From positions 24,494,987 to 24,558,986 of the forward strand of contig NC_084893.1 of assembly GCF_958979055.1 (NCBI RefSeq): a stretch of 64,000 bases of DNA, written 5' to 3'. This stretch comes from Alnus glutinosa (taxonomy: Eukaryota; Streptophyta; Magnoliopsida; Fagales; Betulaceae). Of the stretch, positions 11,826 to 22,877 are shown piece after piece. The position numbers were made by a program, and so were the translations under genes. The stretch's first letter is position 1. Each line of letters opens with the position of its first letter. The notes below the pieces were generated by a model. It saw only the letters and a program-made list of their open reading frames with translations, did not search any database and was not told the origin of the DNA.

Positions 11826-12295
11826 TTTTTTTTTTTTCTTAAAAAAAAACTGCTAGAGAACAGATGGGGATGATTTTAAATCAACACCGTGATTACATAC
11901 TTGAAAATTGATGGAGTAGCATGCTTTGGAACTTCTATGGTCTGAAAAAATGAAAAGAAAAGAAAAACAAATAGTAGGATGAACTGAATTGCTTGCTCAA
12001 GGGATAAGCATCTGTCTTGTCAACATCCATAGTACCAAATAAAGAGTCCACCATGAAGGCCATACATGGTCAATTCCATAAGCAACGTGAACTTTTATGG
12101 GGCTGTTGCTCAGTTTTCATTTGCAGGCCATCCATGACACAGTAGGATAGATTCTTCGAAGAGTGCGATATCAGCTTCTTAAATGTAGTTTGAAGAAGAT
12201 CACACTTCAGATTTTGATCTTGTTTAAGGTTGACCAGAAATCAGGTCGCTTGAGTGGAATTACAAGATCCAAGTGAGATTATAAACTCATCAGAG

Positions 12296-12298
<3 letters not shown>

Positions 12299-12362
<64 letters not shown>
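12299..12362. repeat. Poly-T tract of about 64 bp
   Basis: An uninterrupted T run, most simply the poly(A) tail of a minus-strand retroposon, although no body of a recognisable element follows on the right side. Its length makes it liable to assembly error. Confidence 0.6.
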
Positions 12363-12520
12363 CAATTTTGAGGTTGTGGCATTTGTGGGGTTTGTATTTT
12401 AATGGCGTTCGCTTCAGTAACTCAATGGCATACTCTCTCACAAATTAGGTTTCTAATTGAAATGGAGGGATTCACTTCAAGTTCATATTAGATTTTACAA
12501 ATTTAATTGTGTATGTATTG

Positions 12521-12930
12521 CTTTTTTATTTTTTTTTGATAAAAGGGTACTGCTTTCATTAAAACAAACCAAAGACCCAAATGTCCCATTACAATGCTAA
12601 GGAATACCAAAACTCCCTAAACAGAAAACCAGAATTAAGTTCTGATTTGGGAGCAAACTACCTAAAAAACATCTAAAGATTACAAGATCATACATTGGAA
12701 GCCACTCTAACCAAATAAGCACCACTACTAAAAAATGATGGCTGATCTACGCTATAAAGCGAAAAAAAAAACTCCAATAAAATCCAAGCATCTAACAGGT
12801 AGCTTGCAAATCTAACTACAGAACACAACAACCGACAAAACACCCCCACAAACGAAGATGGCCGGAACATTGCAACTAAGAAAACCAAAAACAAATACAA
12901 CCCAAACAGAGGCTCGGGGAAGTGATGAAG
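12521..12930 (-). mobile_element. LINE fragment, 3' part, minus strand
   Basis: The left edge is T-rich (12521-12537) followed by GATAAAAGGGTACTGCTTTC. Read on the minus strand this is a body ending GAAAGCAGTACCCTTTTATC and a poly(A) tail, the usual form of plant L1-type 3' ends. A minus-strand open frame (12688-12900) ends inside it but gives no reverse-transcriptase motif. The fragment is 5'-truncated. Confidence 0.5.
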
Positions 12931-14265
12931 TGTATGTATTGCTATATGATGAATATGCTATTACATTATTTAAAAAAAATCAAATAATATAACGCTATGT
13001 ATATTATTAGATACAATAAAACAAGATCTGGATCATAAAATAAATTCTTTCAATTTCACTTGGAATAGAGAGAATTCTATTTCACTTCTCACATGGAAGT
13101 CGGCAAATGCTTGATAATAACAAATGAATTGCAATCCTAAGTAAATTAGAAAAAAAAAAAAAAATTACAATCCTAAGTTTTTTTTTTAAAAAAAAAAATT
13201 ATGGCAAGGTATTTGAGATTTCATTCTGATTAGTCTCTTGGCATGTAGTCCTCCCATTCCACACATGCCAAACAAAATTTTGGGCGTGCTGAGGCCCAAG
13301 GGTTGCCTCAAGAAGATTATAAAATTGGATTTCAAATTTTTTACCTATATTATGCTAGGTATTTATCAAGTTAGGATTGGATTCGGTGGGATTAAGACAC
13401 GTGTTTCTTTTGTACTATTATAAAGATACATGTCCCACTCCCAATAGATCTTGTTCCAACTGAAATTGGGCTCAAATCCAAACCTATCAAAACTCGGTTT
13501 ATCACTTAAACTTTGCAATCCCAAAGTTGTTCCTAAAGTGTATATCTTTTTAGAATGCCACTTGAAAATTTATAGGTTTTTAAATTAATTTTATTTAAGA
13601 CAAAGGAAAAGAAGACGGTGAGGTAGGGGAGTCCCTGCAACTCACCCAACACTGGAGAGGAAAGGTTGCGAGAGACTCTCTCACGCAATGTGGGGGTTTG
13701 GGGGTCCTCCATGAACCACCTCCGCAAAGGTGGGGTGGGTTGCGAGAGAACCCTACTACCACTCGCGAAAATGATTTTCTCCACCGCCACCACCCCTTTC
13801 TTCTTCTTCTTTTCTATTTTTTTTTAAGGAAATATATTGATATGGTAAGGAATATTTTGATAGAAGTGAAAATCACATAGACCAAAATTTTTATATTTAA
13901 AAACTTAGTGAACCTTTTGATGATGTAGCTAAGTTTCAACTCGTATCAGTGTGTTTTTTTTTTCAACTGTAACTTTTAATTGTTGTAACTGTTGCTTCTT
14001 CAAGCAATAGACTGTCGCATCAAACCACCGAGTAGGGCGGCCTTTCTCCTCGCCGGTGAGCCAGGGTTCAGCTGTTGCCTACTTTATTTTGTGTTGGATG
14101 TTTGATGTATCTTCCTCTTCTCCCCTTTGTAATTGAAAAAAAGAAAAAAAAGAAAAAAAGAAAAGAAGAAAAAAGAATAAAAAAGAAAGAAAGAAAGGTA
14201 TTTAAAGCAACAACTTAGGAAAACTGGCCGTGAAAATACCCAAAAACAACAAGAAAATTTAAAAG
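12931..14265. other. Intergenic between the PLP gene and tRNA-Phe, no gene
   Basis: AT-rich with poly-A/T runs at 13149-13164 and 13178-13199. Around 13600-13770 is a locally GC-richer, low-complexity patch (GGTGGGGTGGG, CTCTCTCACG) without a plausible gene. Short open frames here overlap each other on both strands and were not accepted. Confidence 0.4.
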
Positions 14266-14270
14266 AAAAA
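14266..14270 (-). terminator. T-run terminator for tRNA-Phe
   Basis: On the minus strand the tRNA 3' end is followed, nine bases on, by TTTTT (then C and TTTT). This is the standard Pol III stop signal. Confidence 0.7.
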
Positions 14271-14278
14271 CACATTAA

Positions 14279-14303
14279 TGCGGTGAGCGTGGATCGAACA
14301 CGC

Positions 14304-14346
<43 letters not shown>

Positions 14347-14351
14347 CCCGC
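14279..14351 (-). tRNA. tRNA-Phe (anticodon GAA)
   Basis: The minus strand reads GCGGGGATAGCTCAGTTGGG, continues with anticodon arm CAGACTGAAGATCTG (loop CTGAAGA, anticodon GAA) and T arm CGTGTTCGATCCACG, and ends CACCGC plus discriminator A. It is 73 nt with no intron and no encoded CCA. It matches the cytosolic plant tRNA-Phe as I remember it, including the unusual G5-A68 mismatch in the acceptor stem. Box A and box B are intact and a T-run terminator follows, so it is probably active. Confidence 0.96.
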
Positions 14352-14657
14352 TTGTTGTACTGTGTTAGCAACCAGGAATTAAACCATACAAAACTAGCAG
14401 GTGTTTTTATGCTTGTTTGAAAGAGAGCCAACAAATGGTCCAAAATGTAGTGTTCGCTTCAGTCACACGTGGTACACATCCCAGAGGATAATACCAATGC
14501 ATATCTCGAGAGACAAAGTGCGACTAAAAAGTTTGAAACTAAAGCCGACCAAAAAAAATCTGTTCCTTTTTATTAGGATTAAGCCAAAGCCACCATGAAA
14601 TCCCCAGTAGACCATCCAAAACCACTGTTATAGATTTGTGCAGCTTTCATATTTGCC

Positions 14658-17600
14658 ATGACTTCACTTCTGCAAAGCTTTGTTAATATCTCAGCCTTAA
14701 AGTTTGAATCTTTGCACAATCGTAAGACATTCAAGAAACCCATTAGATTTTACTCCCTATCAAGAGCAAAAACAGCTTCTTTGCATCACAACGGGTTCAA
14801 AGTGAGGGCTTACGGGGAGAGGTGGTCTTTCTTGGGTGGAAGTGGGCGTGAGGGTGTGATTTTGGCGGAGGAGGAGAGGTGGAAGAGGAATAAAAGGGTG
14901 GTTTTGGTGAGGTTTAATCAGAGGTTTGGTTTTAATGGTGGAGGTGGTGGGGGAGATAATGGTGCCACTGCTAGAGTTCTGGGAAATCTTGCTCTGGCTA
15001 TTGGGTTGACATATCTTTCAATGACTGGGCAGCTTGGTTGGCTTCTGGATGCAATTGTTTCCATTTGGGTATTGCTTTCCTCTCTCTCTCTCTCTACACA
15101 CACACATGTTTATTTTTGTATGTGTGTGAATTTTATTCAACTAATGTATGACCTTGCTTGAGAATTCCATTTAGTCATTTTAGTGTTACATCATGTCTGG
15201 GTTTGCAATATATCGTGATTCTGTTGCAAGTCATTGGTCAATGTACTATTCTTTTTGCAATTGTTTGAGAAATATTATAATCTTTATGCCCTACCTAGCT
15301 CATGGAATTATGTCATGGATGCTGACCTGCTCTGTTATGTTGTTTTACATGATTGTTTATTTATCAAGTTTTAGGCGCAGCTAAGGAATCATGCAATCAA
15401 TGAATGGATTTGCCCGGACCGATTCATGATTTTCTTTTAGTGTTTTTGCGATCTGGTCTTATATTTCTCTGCTACAAATTAGAAACTCTCATCTAGTATC
15501 ATTCTGCATGTTTTAGTTCGCTTGTATCATGTACATTTGGGATTTGAACTAAACTGTTTTGCTTGCACAGCAGATATCCTGTTTTTGCTCCTTTTTGTTA
15601 GTATATTATTATCTGTGTCTTTATATTGGGAAGCCTTTCAAAGGTCTGGGGTTGTTCTTACATTTCATTTTTCTGTAGAAAAAAAAATCTCTGCTGATAT
15701 GTATGTAATGGGATAATTACGTTGTGAGGCGATCATATACGTTCTTGTTGACTCTGATATCGGTATATGTGGTTGATTCTGATTGATTGATGTGTTTTCA
15801 TTACAGCTCTTTGCAGTGCTTATACCGATCGTTGGGTTGGGTGCTTTTCTCTGGTGGGCTGGACGGGATATGATTCAAGGCACTGTAAGGCTTCTCGGTG
15901 CTGCTTTTATTGAAAAATATTTGGTTCTTCAACTTGCTATTTATGGGATGAATAAACCATTTTTATTTGCTTGATCAAATTGTTACTCAGGATTGTTACT
16001 TCATTGCTTTCTCTCAAATTCAACTTCTTACCCTAGACTTCCAATTATGCAATATTGTACTTTATAAACCTGTAACTTGTAAAATTGGTTCAATTACTGA
16101 GGATATCACTAATAATTTCTTACCGCTATAGTTGAACTCTGTGAAAATTTATCATTGACATTAGAATGTAGTGTAATAGTGTAGTACTTGTTGTTAAAAT
16201 TATGGAGTTGATTCATTATGTGGCATTTCATCGGCGTGAGTTATAGACTATTTGTACCCATCGTTACACCCATATCTGGAAATTGTGTTAGAAGAATGAC
16301 CTATTTGCAAAATGCATGAGAGACTTAAACTTTTTTTATGTTCTTACATTTTGATAACTGTTGTTACCTTATCTAGTATTTCCTATGGGTACTTTTAGAA
16401 TGTGAAGTAGTAATTACTCGCTGCTGCTGCGTCATGACTTCTTTGATTGATTTTGCCCTTTTATATATGGTGTATGTGCAGTGCCCGAACTGTGGAAATG
16501 CTTTTCAAGTTTTCAAGTAAGAGCCGTCCAGACCTTTTATGATGTCAAACTAACTAGTGGAGACATGGTTTTTTTATTATTGTGGATCGCTTTGTATTAT
16601 GAGTTGTCTGACTTGTACAATGTTATCTGTTGCAGATCTACTCTAAATGATGATTTGCAGCTATGCCCTTTCTGCACTCAACCTTTCTCTGGTAATATTA
16701 ACTATTTGGTTATCTACTTATTGAAGTTCCTGAAGATTCTCCAATCATTTTTTTCCTGGAGTTGACCATGGGCAATTATAATATGGCAGAAGTTCACTTT
16801 GTTAGTCCTTAGTTGTGTAGTCATTGAACTTTTTTTTTTTTTTTTTTTTATCTTTAGCAACGCGTTTTCAAGTGGAATCTTTTTTATTTTAGAACCTTTC
16901 TGTGAGGCTATTGTTTTGACATTTTTTGGAATGATGTTATTTTTCAACAGAAGCTAATTTTTTTGCTTTATTTTCCAAGAGATATATGATTGTTGTTGAC
17001 AAAGTACTTTCTTCTTTGTTCTTAGTTTCAGCTTTGACAAACTTAGTTGGGATACTCTGTTGTTATTTTTTGTTTTATGTATTTTTTAATATAACATATA
17101 TTTGCTGTTTTATGTTATCAATATCTAATTATGTGTAGCATAGACTTACTTAATGATGTCATCATAAGGCGTGAGTTGACAATATTTTGTTGTGCTCTCT
17201 TTGGCTTACATGCTCCAATTTCCATTGCACTTGAAAGTGATTCAAACTAATTCCACATCCTTGACATGGGCTATCAATAATTAGGCTTCTTTATTTGGAG
17301 CAGTTCCCTTGATTGATAAATGTCAAGTCTTCACTATAATCAGTTATGTGTTTGCTGTTGTGGAGTGTGTTCAATGCCACCCCCCCAGCCCCCACATGGA
17401 ACCCTGAAATATGGCGCTAGACAATAAATATCCTTGATTGATCTGCAAAGATGATCAACAATGGTTAAGAATCTTAAGATATCTTTAACCACAGCTCTAT
17501 GCTGAGATCATAGGGGCAGTAATTTGGATTTTCTAGCAGACATCCTAGTTGGTGCAATTCATTTCTCTCTCCTAGATTTGAATAATTTTGTTCTAGTAAT

Positions 17601-17929
17601 GCAGAGAATATGTACGTCTCTATTTCTCTAATGTTTTAAGACATCCTCAAATTTCAGTGGTGGGCGACGAATTTGTAAGTGATTCGGTGAAGTTCTCCAA
17701 TCAATCGACAACATTTGGGCAGGCTTTCAATGATTTTTCCCGTTCTAAAAAAGGTAGTTTCCACAAGACCTGTGTTCTTGATTTGTAATCATCCCCGCTC
17801 CTGTTTCTCTCATGCAATATGTTGTTGAAACAGGTTATTTATATTCCTGAACTTGTTGCCCCTTTTCCAGGAAAAGATTCTTCTATGGCAGTGGTTGATG
17901 TTGAAGCAGAAGTAAAAGATGCAGACTGA
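14658..17929 (+). CDS. Plastid-type membrane protein with CxxC...CxxC zinc ribbon
   Basis: Six exons join to 244 aa: 14658-15068, 15807-15884, 16482-16516, 16636-16691, 17658-17753, 17871-17929. All have GT-AG borders and compatible phases. The start ATG opens a Ser/Lys/Arg-rich leader of about 50-60 residues that suggests plastid targeting. A Gly-rich hinge (about residues 90-100) precedes two hydrophobic segments, about 103-123 (LGNLALAIGLTYLSMTG) and 138-156 (LFAVLIPIVGLGAFLWWAG). Next come C164-P-N-C167 and C185-P-F-C188, a zinc-ribbon or DnaJ-like metal site, and a polar tail ending EVKDAD. This layout occurs in uncharacterised plant chloroplast proteins; I cannot name a specific member or function. 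The first exon is long and intact, and nothing looks broken. A tRNA-Phe lies 300 bp upstream on the other strand. Confidence 0.85.
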
Positions 17930-18792
17930 AACCGCATAACCATTATACCCCGGTATGCAGTAAAGATCCTTGCGTGATTTTTGCAAACTATTGAATTACT
18001 GCAATGATAATATAGCCAGCGTTGGCGAAAGCACTTGATATATTCTTGGTTTTTGTCTGGTCTATTTTTTTTTTTTTTTTTTAAGCCAGTGAATATTTTT
18101 CCCTTGTGCCTTCAAGACACATCCTCAGAAATTCCATGCCTGAGCCTCTGAAGGAGGTATATATATCACACTGAACTGGAGACACACTTGATGAACATGA
18201 CCCGTATTGCTAGAGAGGAACGGTTAGTTAAGTGGCATTGCAGCTGTAATATAAGTTTTGACAGTGATGTCTCTTGTATTATATTTCTGTATATCATTTG
18301 TTGGAAAAAAAAAAAAAAAGGTTTGTTAATGTCTTAATTCCTATGGATCTATGGTCTTGTGTTCCTGTGTATTTTTTGAGCTTGTTTGGTAATGTGCATG
18401 GAATCTGCTGATGTATTGCATCAGAAAAATGTTCTCTCTTTATTTCCCCATTGAAATAGACGCTTGGGAAAATCTGTGCTACAGGTCCTTTAGTTAAAAA
18501 TTTGTGCTGCAAGTCATTCTGTAAAAATATATGCTAGTGGTTTTCAGAAAAGAAAAAGAAAGAAAAATGTGCTACAAGTCATTTGTTTGAAAATATATCA
18601 TTTTCTTGTTTGTAGTCATTTAAGCTTAATGTACAATGGAATAATCTGGTGGGTGATAAATCCCTAGATATTAGTAAGAAAGTCTAAAAAGCCCTCAAAA
18701 CAGTTGTGTGACACAGATCTGACAAACCTGACCTGAGCTTCCATGAAGCCCTTAGCCTGAGCTCCTTTACTGTACCCAGTAGCTTCCTTCTC

Positions 18793-18827
18793 ACACTCTC
18801 ACTCTCTCTCTCTCTCTCTCTCTCTCC
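18793..18827. repeat. (CT)n microsatellite
   Basis: About 17 CT units, close to a CCGCCCGCGGGC patch. It has no relation to a visible gene. Confidence 0.9.
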
Positions 18828-19138
18828 ACCGCCCGCGGGCTGTTATTTTGGTGTCAGCCCTAATCCTCCCTTTTTGAACATGTGCAGCAATTTCTTAAAG
18901 ACCAAGGCACAGATGTTTGGGGTTTCATTGACTGAGTTGGAGTCCGATCCAAGTTTAGGTGGGTTTGGAGTTGGTTTTAATTAGCTTTTTGCTTCATAGG
19001 TTGATCAGGATGGGCTCCTACCAAGGGAATTGGGTAAGGGGAAAAATGAGACTAGAGTTGAATAGGAGAAAATGGTTTCTAAGCGGGATTCACAAAGATA
19101 TTCCATCAAGGCAATTGTTGGCCGGAAGTGGACCCATG

Positions 19139-19321
19139 CAAGTTAATGCTATAAGTAGGACTTCTATTATTTTATAAGTGATGTGGACCATATGGCTTTT
19201 ATAATCAGTATCGATCAAAATTTAATAGTGATCAATTCTAAATCTTCATTTTTATCCAATGGTGATTTTAAAAGACATATCACATTTAGGAAGATAAAAA
19301 ATCCTATGCATAGCATTACTT
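19139..19321. mobile_element. Decayed MITE, related to the one at 20887
   Basis: The ends TTAATGCTATAAGTAGGACT and, reverse-complemented, GTAATGCTATGCATAGGATT are imperfect inverted repeats. Inner words (GGCTTTTATAATC, AATGGTGATTTTAAAAG) match the better-preserved element at 20887-21057. No target duplication was found, so it is older or its edges are slightly wrong. Confidence 0.4.
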
Positions 19322-20886
19322 AGACCCGTGATGCTTAATAAACTTATCAATTTCCCGCTCAATAATTATGTGGCACTAAAGCTGTGCCAATTCTTTTCCA
19401 AAGTTCTACTACAAATCCCCCTTATATGGAGTTTTTTCTTGAGCATTAGGTTAATCAAAAAATTCCAATATTTATGAACGATGTGAGAAATATACCCACT
19501 TGCCAACTTTCATGTGAAGGTTTGAGAAGGCATAAATCTAAAACTTTTTTTGGCTAACTGATAACCTAAAAATGGGTGTATTAGATAAGGGCTAACAATG
19601 TTTGACACGACCTATAAATCCAACACAAAATTAAAAGGTTAGGGTTGAGGGGTTTAATCTGTTTAATTAAATAGGTTGTATTAGAGTTGCCTTATATAAT
19701 CTTATACTCATACTTCGACACTACCCAAACTCAACACGCGAACACGAATTAAGGCCCCTCTTCAGAGCATCAAAACGACCATGAGAGAACGAAATAAAGG
19801 ACTAGCATTCACAACCCATTATTTTAGAAGTTATGTACAATCAAAGGCGGCGAAAACTAGGTCTCATTACACAGCAAAACATCCTCATCCAGGGAACACA
19901 AAGACGAACATCCTCATTTTACATATCTTAAGCGAAGTGAAGGATTTTGTCTGCGCATAGAACTCCCTCGGAAAAGCTAGTGTGATGGTTCTCCAACTTT
20001 CTGCAAAGAGTCATGGCAAGTCAGAGCCAAAAAGAAGAGTTGATAATTCATGAGACAAACATTAAATTGTCTGCTCGGCCAAAAAAAAAAGCATAAAATT
20101 GTCCGGCAAAAAGAATAGCTAATCAAGTGCTTCTGGTTCATGAAGATTACCTTTAAAATCCATCATTGTATACTGAATGAGACGTGTACAGCATATGTTA
20201 AATGTCCCAAATAAACAAATTGGTGGGTTGAATAAACAATCACGACAACCCTAGCAAACAACAATCTTTTTATATGGCCAGATTTTCAGCTCTAGATTGT
20301 CCTGGCTGCACTAGTAATGCATAGAAATTTTAGGCAGAGATCTGTTGTACTAAGAACAGTAAATTGATAAAAAAAAAAAAAAAAAAAAATAACATAGAAG
20401 AAACAAATTGAGACTTGAGAATGCCTGATCCCAGTGCAGAAATCTAAGGAGACCCTGACATGGGGGTTTAGAATGCTACAAAACATTGAGGAAGATAAAA
20501 GATATCTCTTGCCTGCCAGGAAATTTTATCTTGGTTGCTTATCATCCTAGAATATAGAGTATTACAGGTAAACAAAAAGTGGACAAACGAGGAAGTTGAG
20601 CAAAGTCTCCAAATTAGCCTAATAAAGTTGAGCAAAGTCCTTTATCTAATTTACCTACCTCTTGCTCCCTAGGAAAACTCAATTCATGGTTTAAATATAT
20701 TTCCTTTCACACCATACTCTCCCCTGATCACAATCTCAAATTCATACACCCATTATTATTACAGTAGTAGAGTCAGCTTTCTTTGCTTGAAGGCTAAAAG
20801 GATTTTGGACATCGCTCCCTCCCTCACTACATCCCTAAATGCATAGGTCTCCCGAGGACATCACAATGGCTCTCAGTTATCTCATA

Positions 20887-21057
20887 GAGTAATGATGTAA
20901 GGAGAATTTATGTCCTTCTAAAATTGATGTGGCTTTTAAAATTACTATTGGATCAAAATCCAATAATGATCTATCACACATCTAATAGCGATTTTAAAAG
21001 CCACAACAATTTTGAGAGGACTCAATGAGAATATGAGTCTTTCTTCTAGTATTACTC
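20887..21057. mobile_element. Mutator-like MITE, 171 bp, 9-bp TSD
   Basis: The element begins GAGTAATGATGTAAGGAG and ends TTCTAGTATTACTC, with imperfect inverted arms that include GATGTGGCTTTTAAAAT on one side and ATTTTAAAAGCCACAAC on the other. It is flanked by perfect 9-bp direct repeats TATCTCATA (20878-20886 and 21058-21066). The 9-bp target size points to the Mutator superfamily. No coding capacity. Confidence 0.85.
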
Positions 21058-21118
21058 TATCTCATAAGTTTTTTCAAATGTAGTTTATGAAAAGACAAAT
21101 ATATGAAAGATATAACTA

Positions 21119-21150
<32 letters not shown>

Positions 21151-21879
21151 CTTAATTTACATACACACTCAGTTGGTCTTGAACCCAACACCTTACCTCC
21201 AACCCGTTCTTATAGATGAAGAGTTGCCATTTGAGCTTAGACCTTGTTGGCATAATATATTAAATACTAATAAAGTGAAGTAACCAACCATTGTAATATG
21301 TAATGGCATTATTTCTTATTGCGTTTTCTTTTCCAAAGAAGCAGCACCATGAACAAGTAATTCATAATTTTTGATATCAATGGTCCAAAGTACATTATTT
21401 TACAAATGGCACAAATGGCCGGATTCCGGCCACTTTTGCCGGAATCTGTGTGCGCCAAATATAAAAAAAATATTTTTATATTATTTTACATTAATATTTT
21501 TTATGTCGGGAATAAAAATTGATTTTTATAAATTAATATGATTGAATAAAAATATAAAAATTATTTGTAATTTTCTGTACGCGCTAAACATTAGAAAATG
21601 ATTTCGACGGAAAATATTTTTTTAAAAAATGATTTCCTTGAAAATATTTTACGATGAAGACTATTTTACACCGAAACAAAAGGAGCATTAATGTGAAATA
21701 AAAGTGGGAAGTTTAATAATAATAATAAAAAAAAGTAGGAAGTATTTTTTTGGCTAGGTTCATGTTTGAAAAGGGTTTATGTTTTGAATTATTTGTTAAT
21801 AATTTTTTTTTTTTTAAAAAAAAAGTATATGTTTTTGGTTTTCAAAATTTTTATCAAACGAGGTCATATATATATATAC

Positions 21880-22130
21880 ACACATAAATTTTGTGGACCA
21901 ACTAGGGCACTTATTTTTGAAATATCCCTGAGAGCATTTAATGGCCCCATAAATTTTTTTTTTGATAAGTGCAAAAGGCACAATCTAAATACATAGGGAC
22001 ACATATAAATTTTGTGGACCAACTACAACACTTATTTTTGAAATACAAGGACCGACCTATATCCCATAAAATAATTTTTTGGTAAGTGCAAAAGACGCAA
22101 TCTAAATAAATAGGGAGTATACAATAAAAA
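21880..22130. repeat. Tandem duplication, 2 x about 121 bp
   Basis: AAATTTTGTGGACCAACTA and the following CACTTATTTTTGAAATA, AAGTGCAAAAG and CAATCTAAATA words occur twice with a period of 121 bp (TTGTGGACCA at 21891 and 22012). The copies differ by small changes. They lie beside a short TATA/CACA tract. Confidence 0.8.
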
Positions 22131-22877
22131 TACTTGATAGAAAGAGAAAACCACTTAAGAAAATTATAAAAAGTTGAAAACCATACAAATAAAAATATAA
22201 GGCAACTATTCAAAAGTAAAGAGTTTTGAAGAAGAAAGACTTTGAGAGGTAATATATAGCCTATAGGGGACGAAAAACCGTCCCTTGACAGTCTCTTTTT
22301 AATTAAAAAATATAATATAATAAAAAAGTGTTGTTTTCTTAAACCTTTCAATAAATGAAATTTGGAATTTTCTTTTTCAGTCGGACCTCCTGACTCTGTC
22401 ATCACTAAAGTACGTGGTGAGCAGTTCGCAGGTGTCTGTCTTGCGTGATAGTAAATCACAACCATTATGAAGTAGATGCTATAAATTCAAATCCTATCAG
22501 CTATCGCATATAATAATGAGAAATCGTGGTGGAAATTATGTGCAATCTCGGCTCGTTTTTTTGAAGGTCGTATTAATATTATGCTTGAATTCAGATACGA
22601 ATATATTCCATTTCAGCCTTGAATCAACGAAGAGCCCTGCACTCAGATTTAGCCCAACAGTTCAACTGATACGAAGGCTGCTACCAAAAGAAAACAAGAA
22701 CATATACTATAGTTTTTCAGATTTCTACAAACAGATGACATTGGGGCAGAAAAAAGAGCGCGTGGTAGATGTAGAATCCATATACAACTCCTCAATATGT
22801 TATTTTGATGTCCGTCACATGATAACAGTTCAATTTGCAACGTGCCAGGCATCAAGGTCACCAAACTCAACACCATT

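Larger units (their letters stand above)
17930..22500. other. Intergenic with MITEs and short repeats, no gene
   Basis: The first about 350 bases are probably the 3' UTR of the zinc-ribbon gene. Beyond that there are homopolymers (18067-18083, 18305-18319, 20370-20388), a CT tract, the MITEs at 19139 and 20887, an (ATT)n tract at about 21120-21150 and a 121-bp tandem duplication at 21880. The open frame at 21938-22465 (minus, 175 aa) is low-complexity, covers the tandem repeat and is rejected. Confidence 0.5.

Noticed and set aside
21938-22465. 175-aa minus-strand frame
   Set aside because: It runs through a 121-bp tandem duplication and AT-rich DNA, contains repeated peptide words from the repeat (DCVFCTYQK, DCAFCTYQK) and has no recognisable domain.
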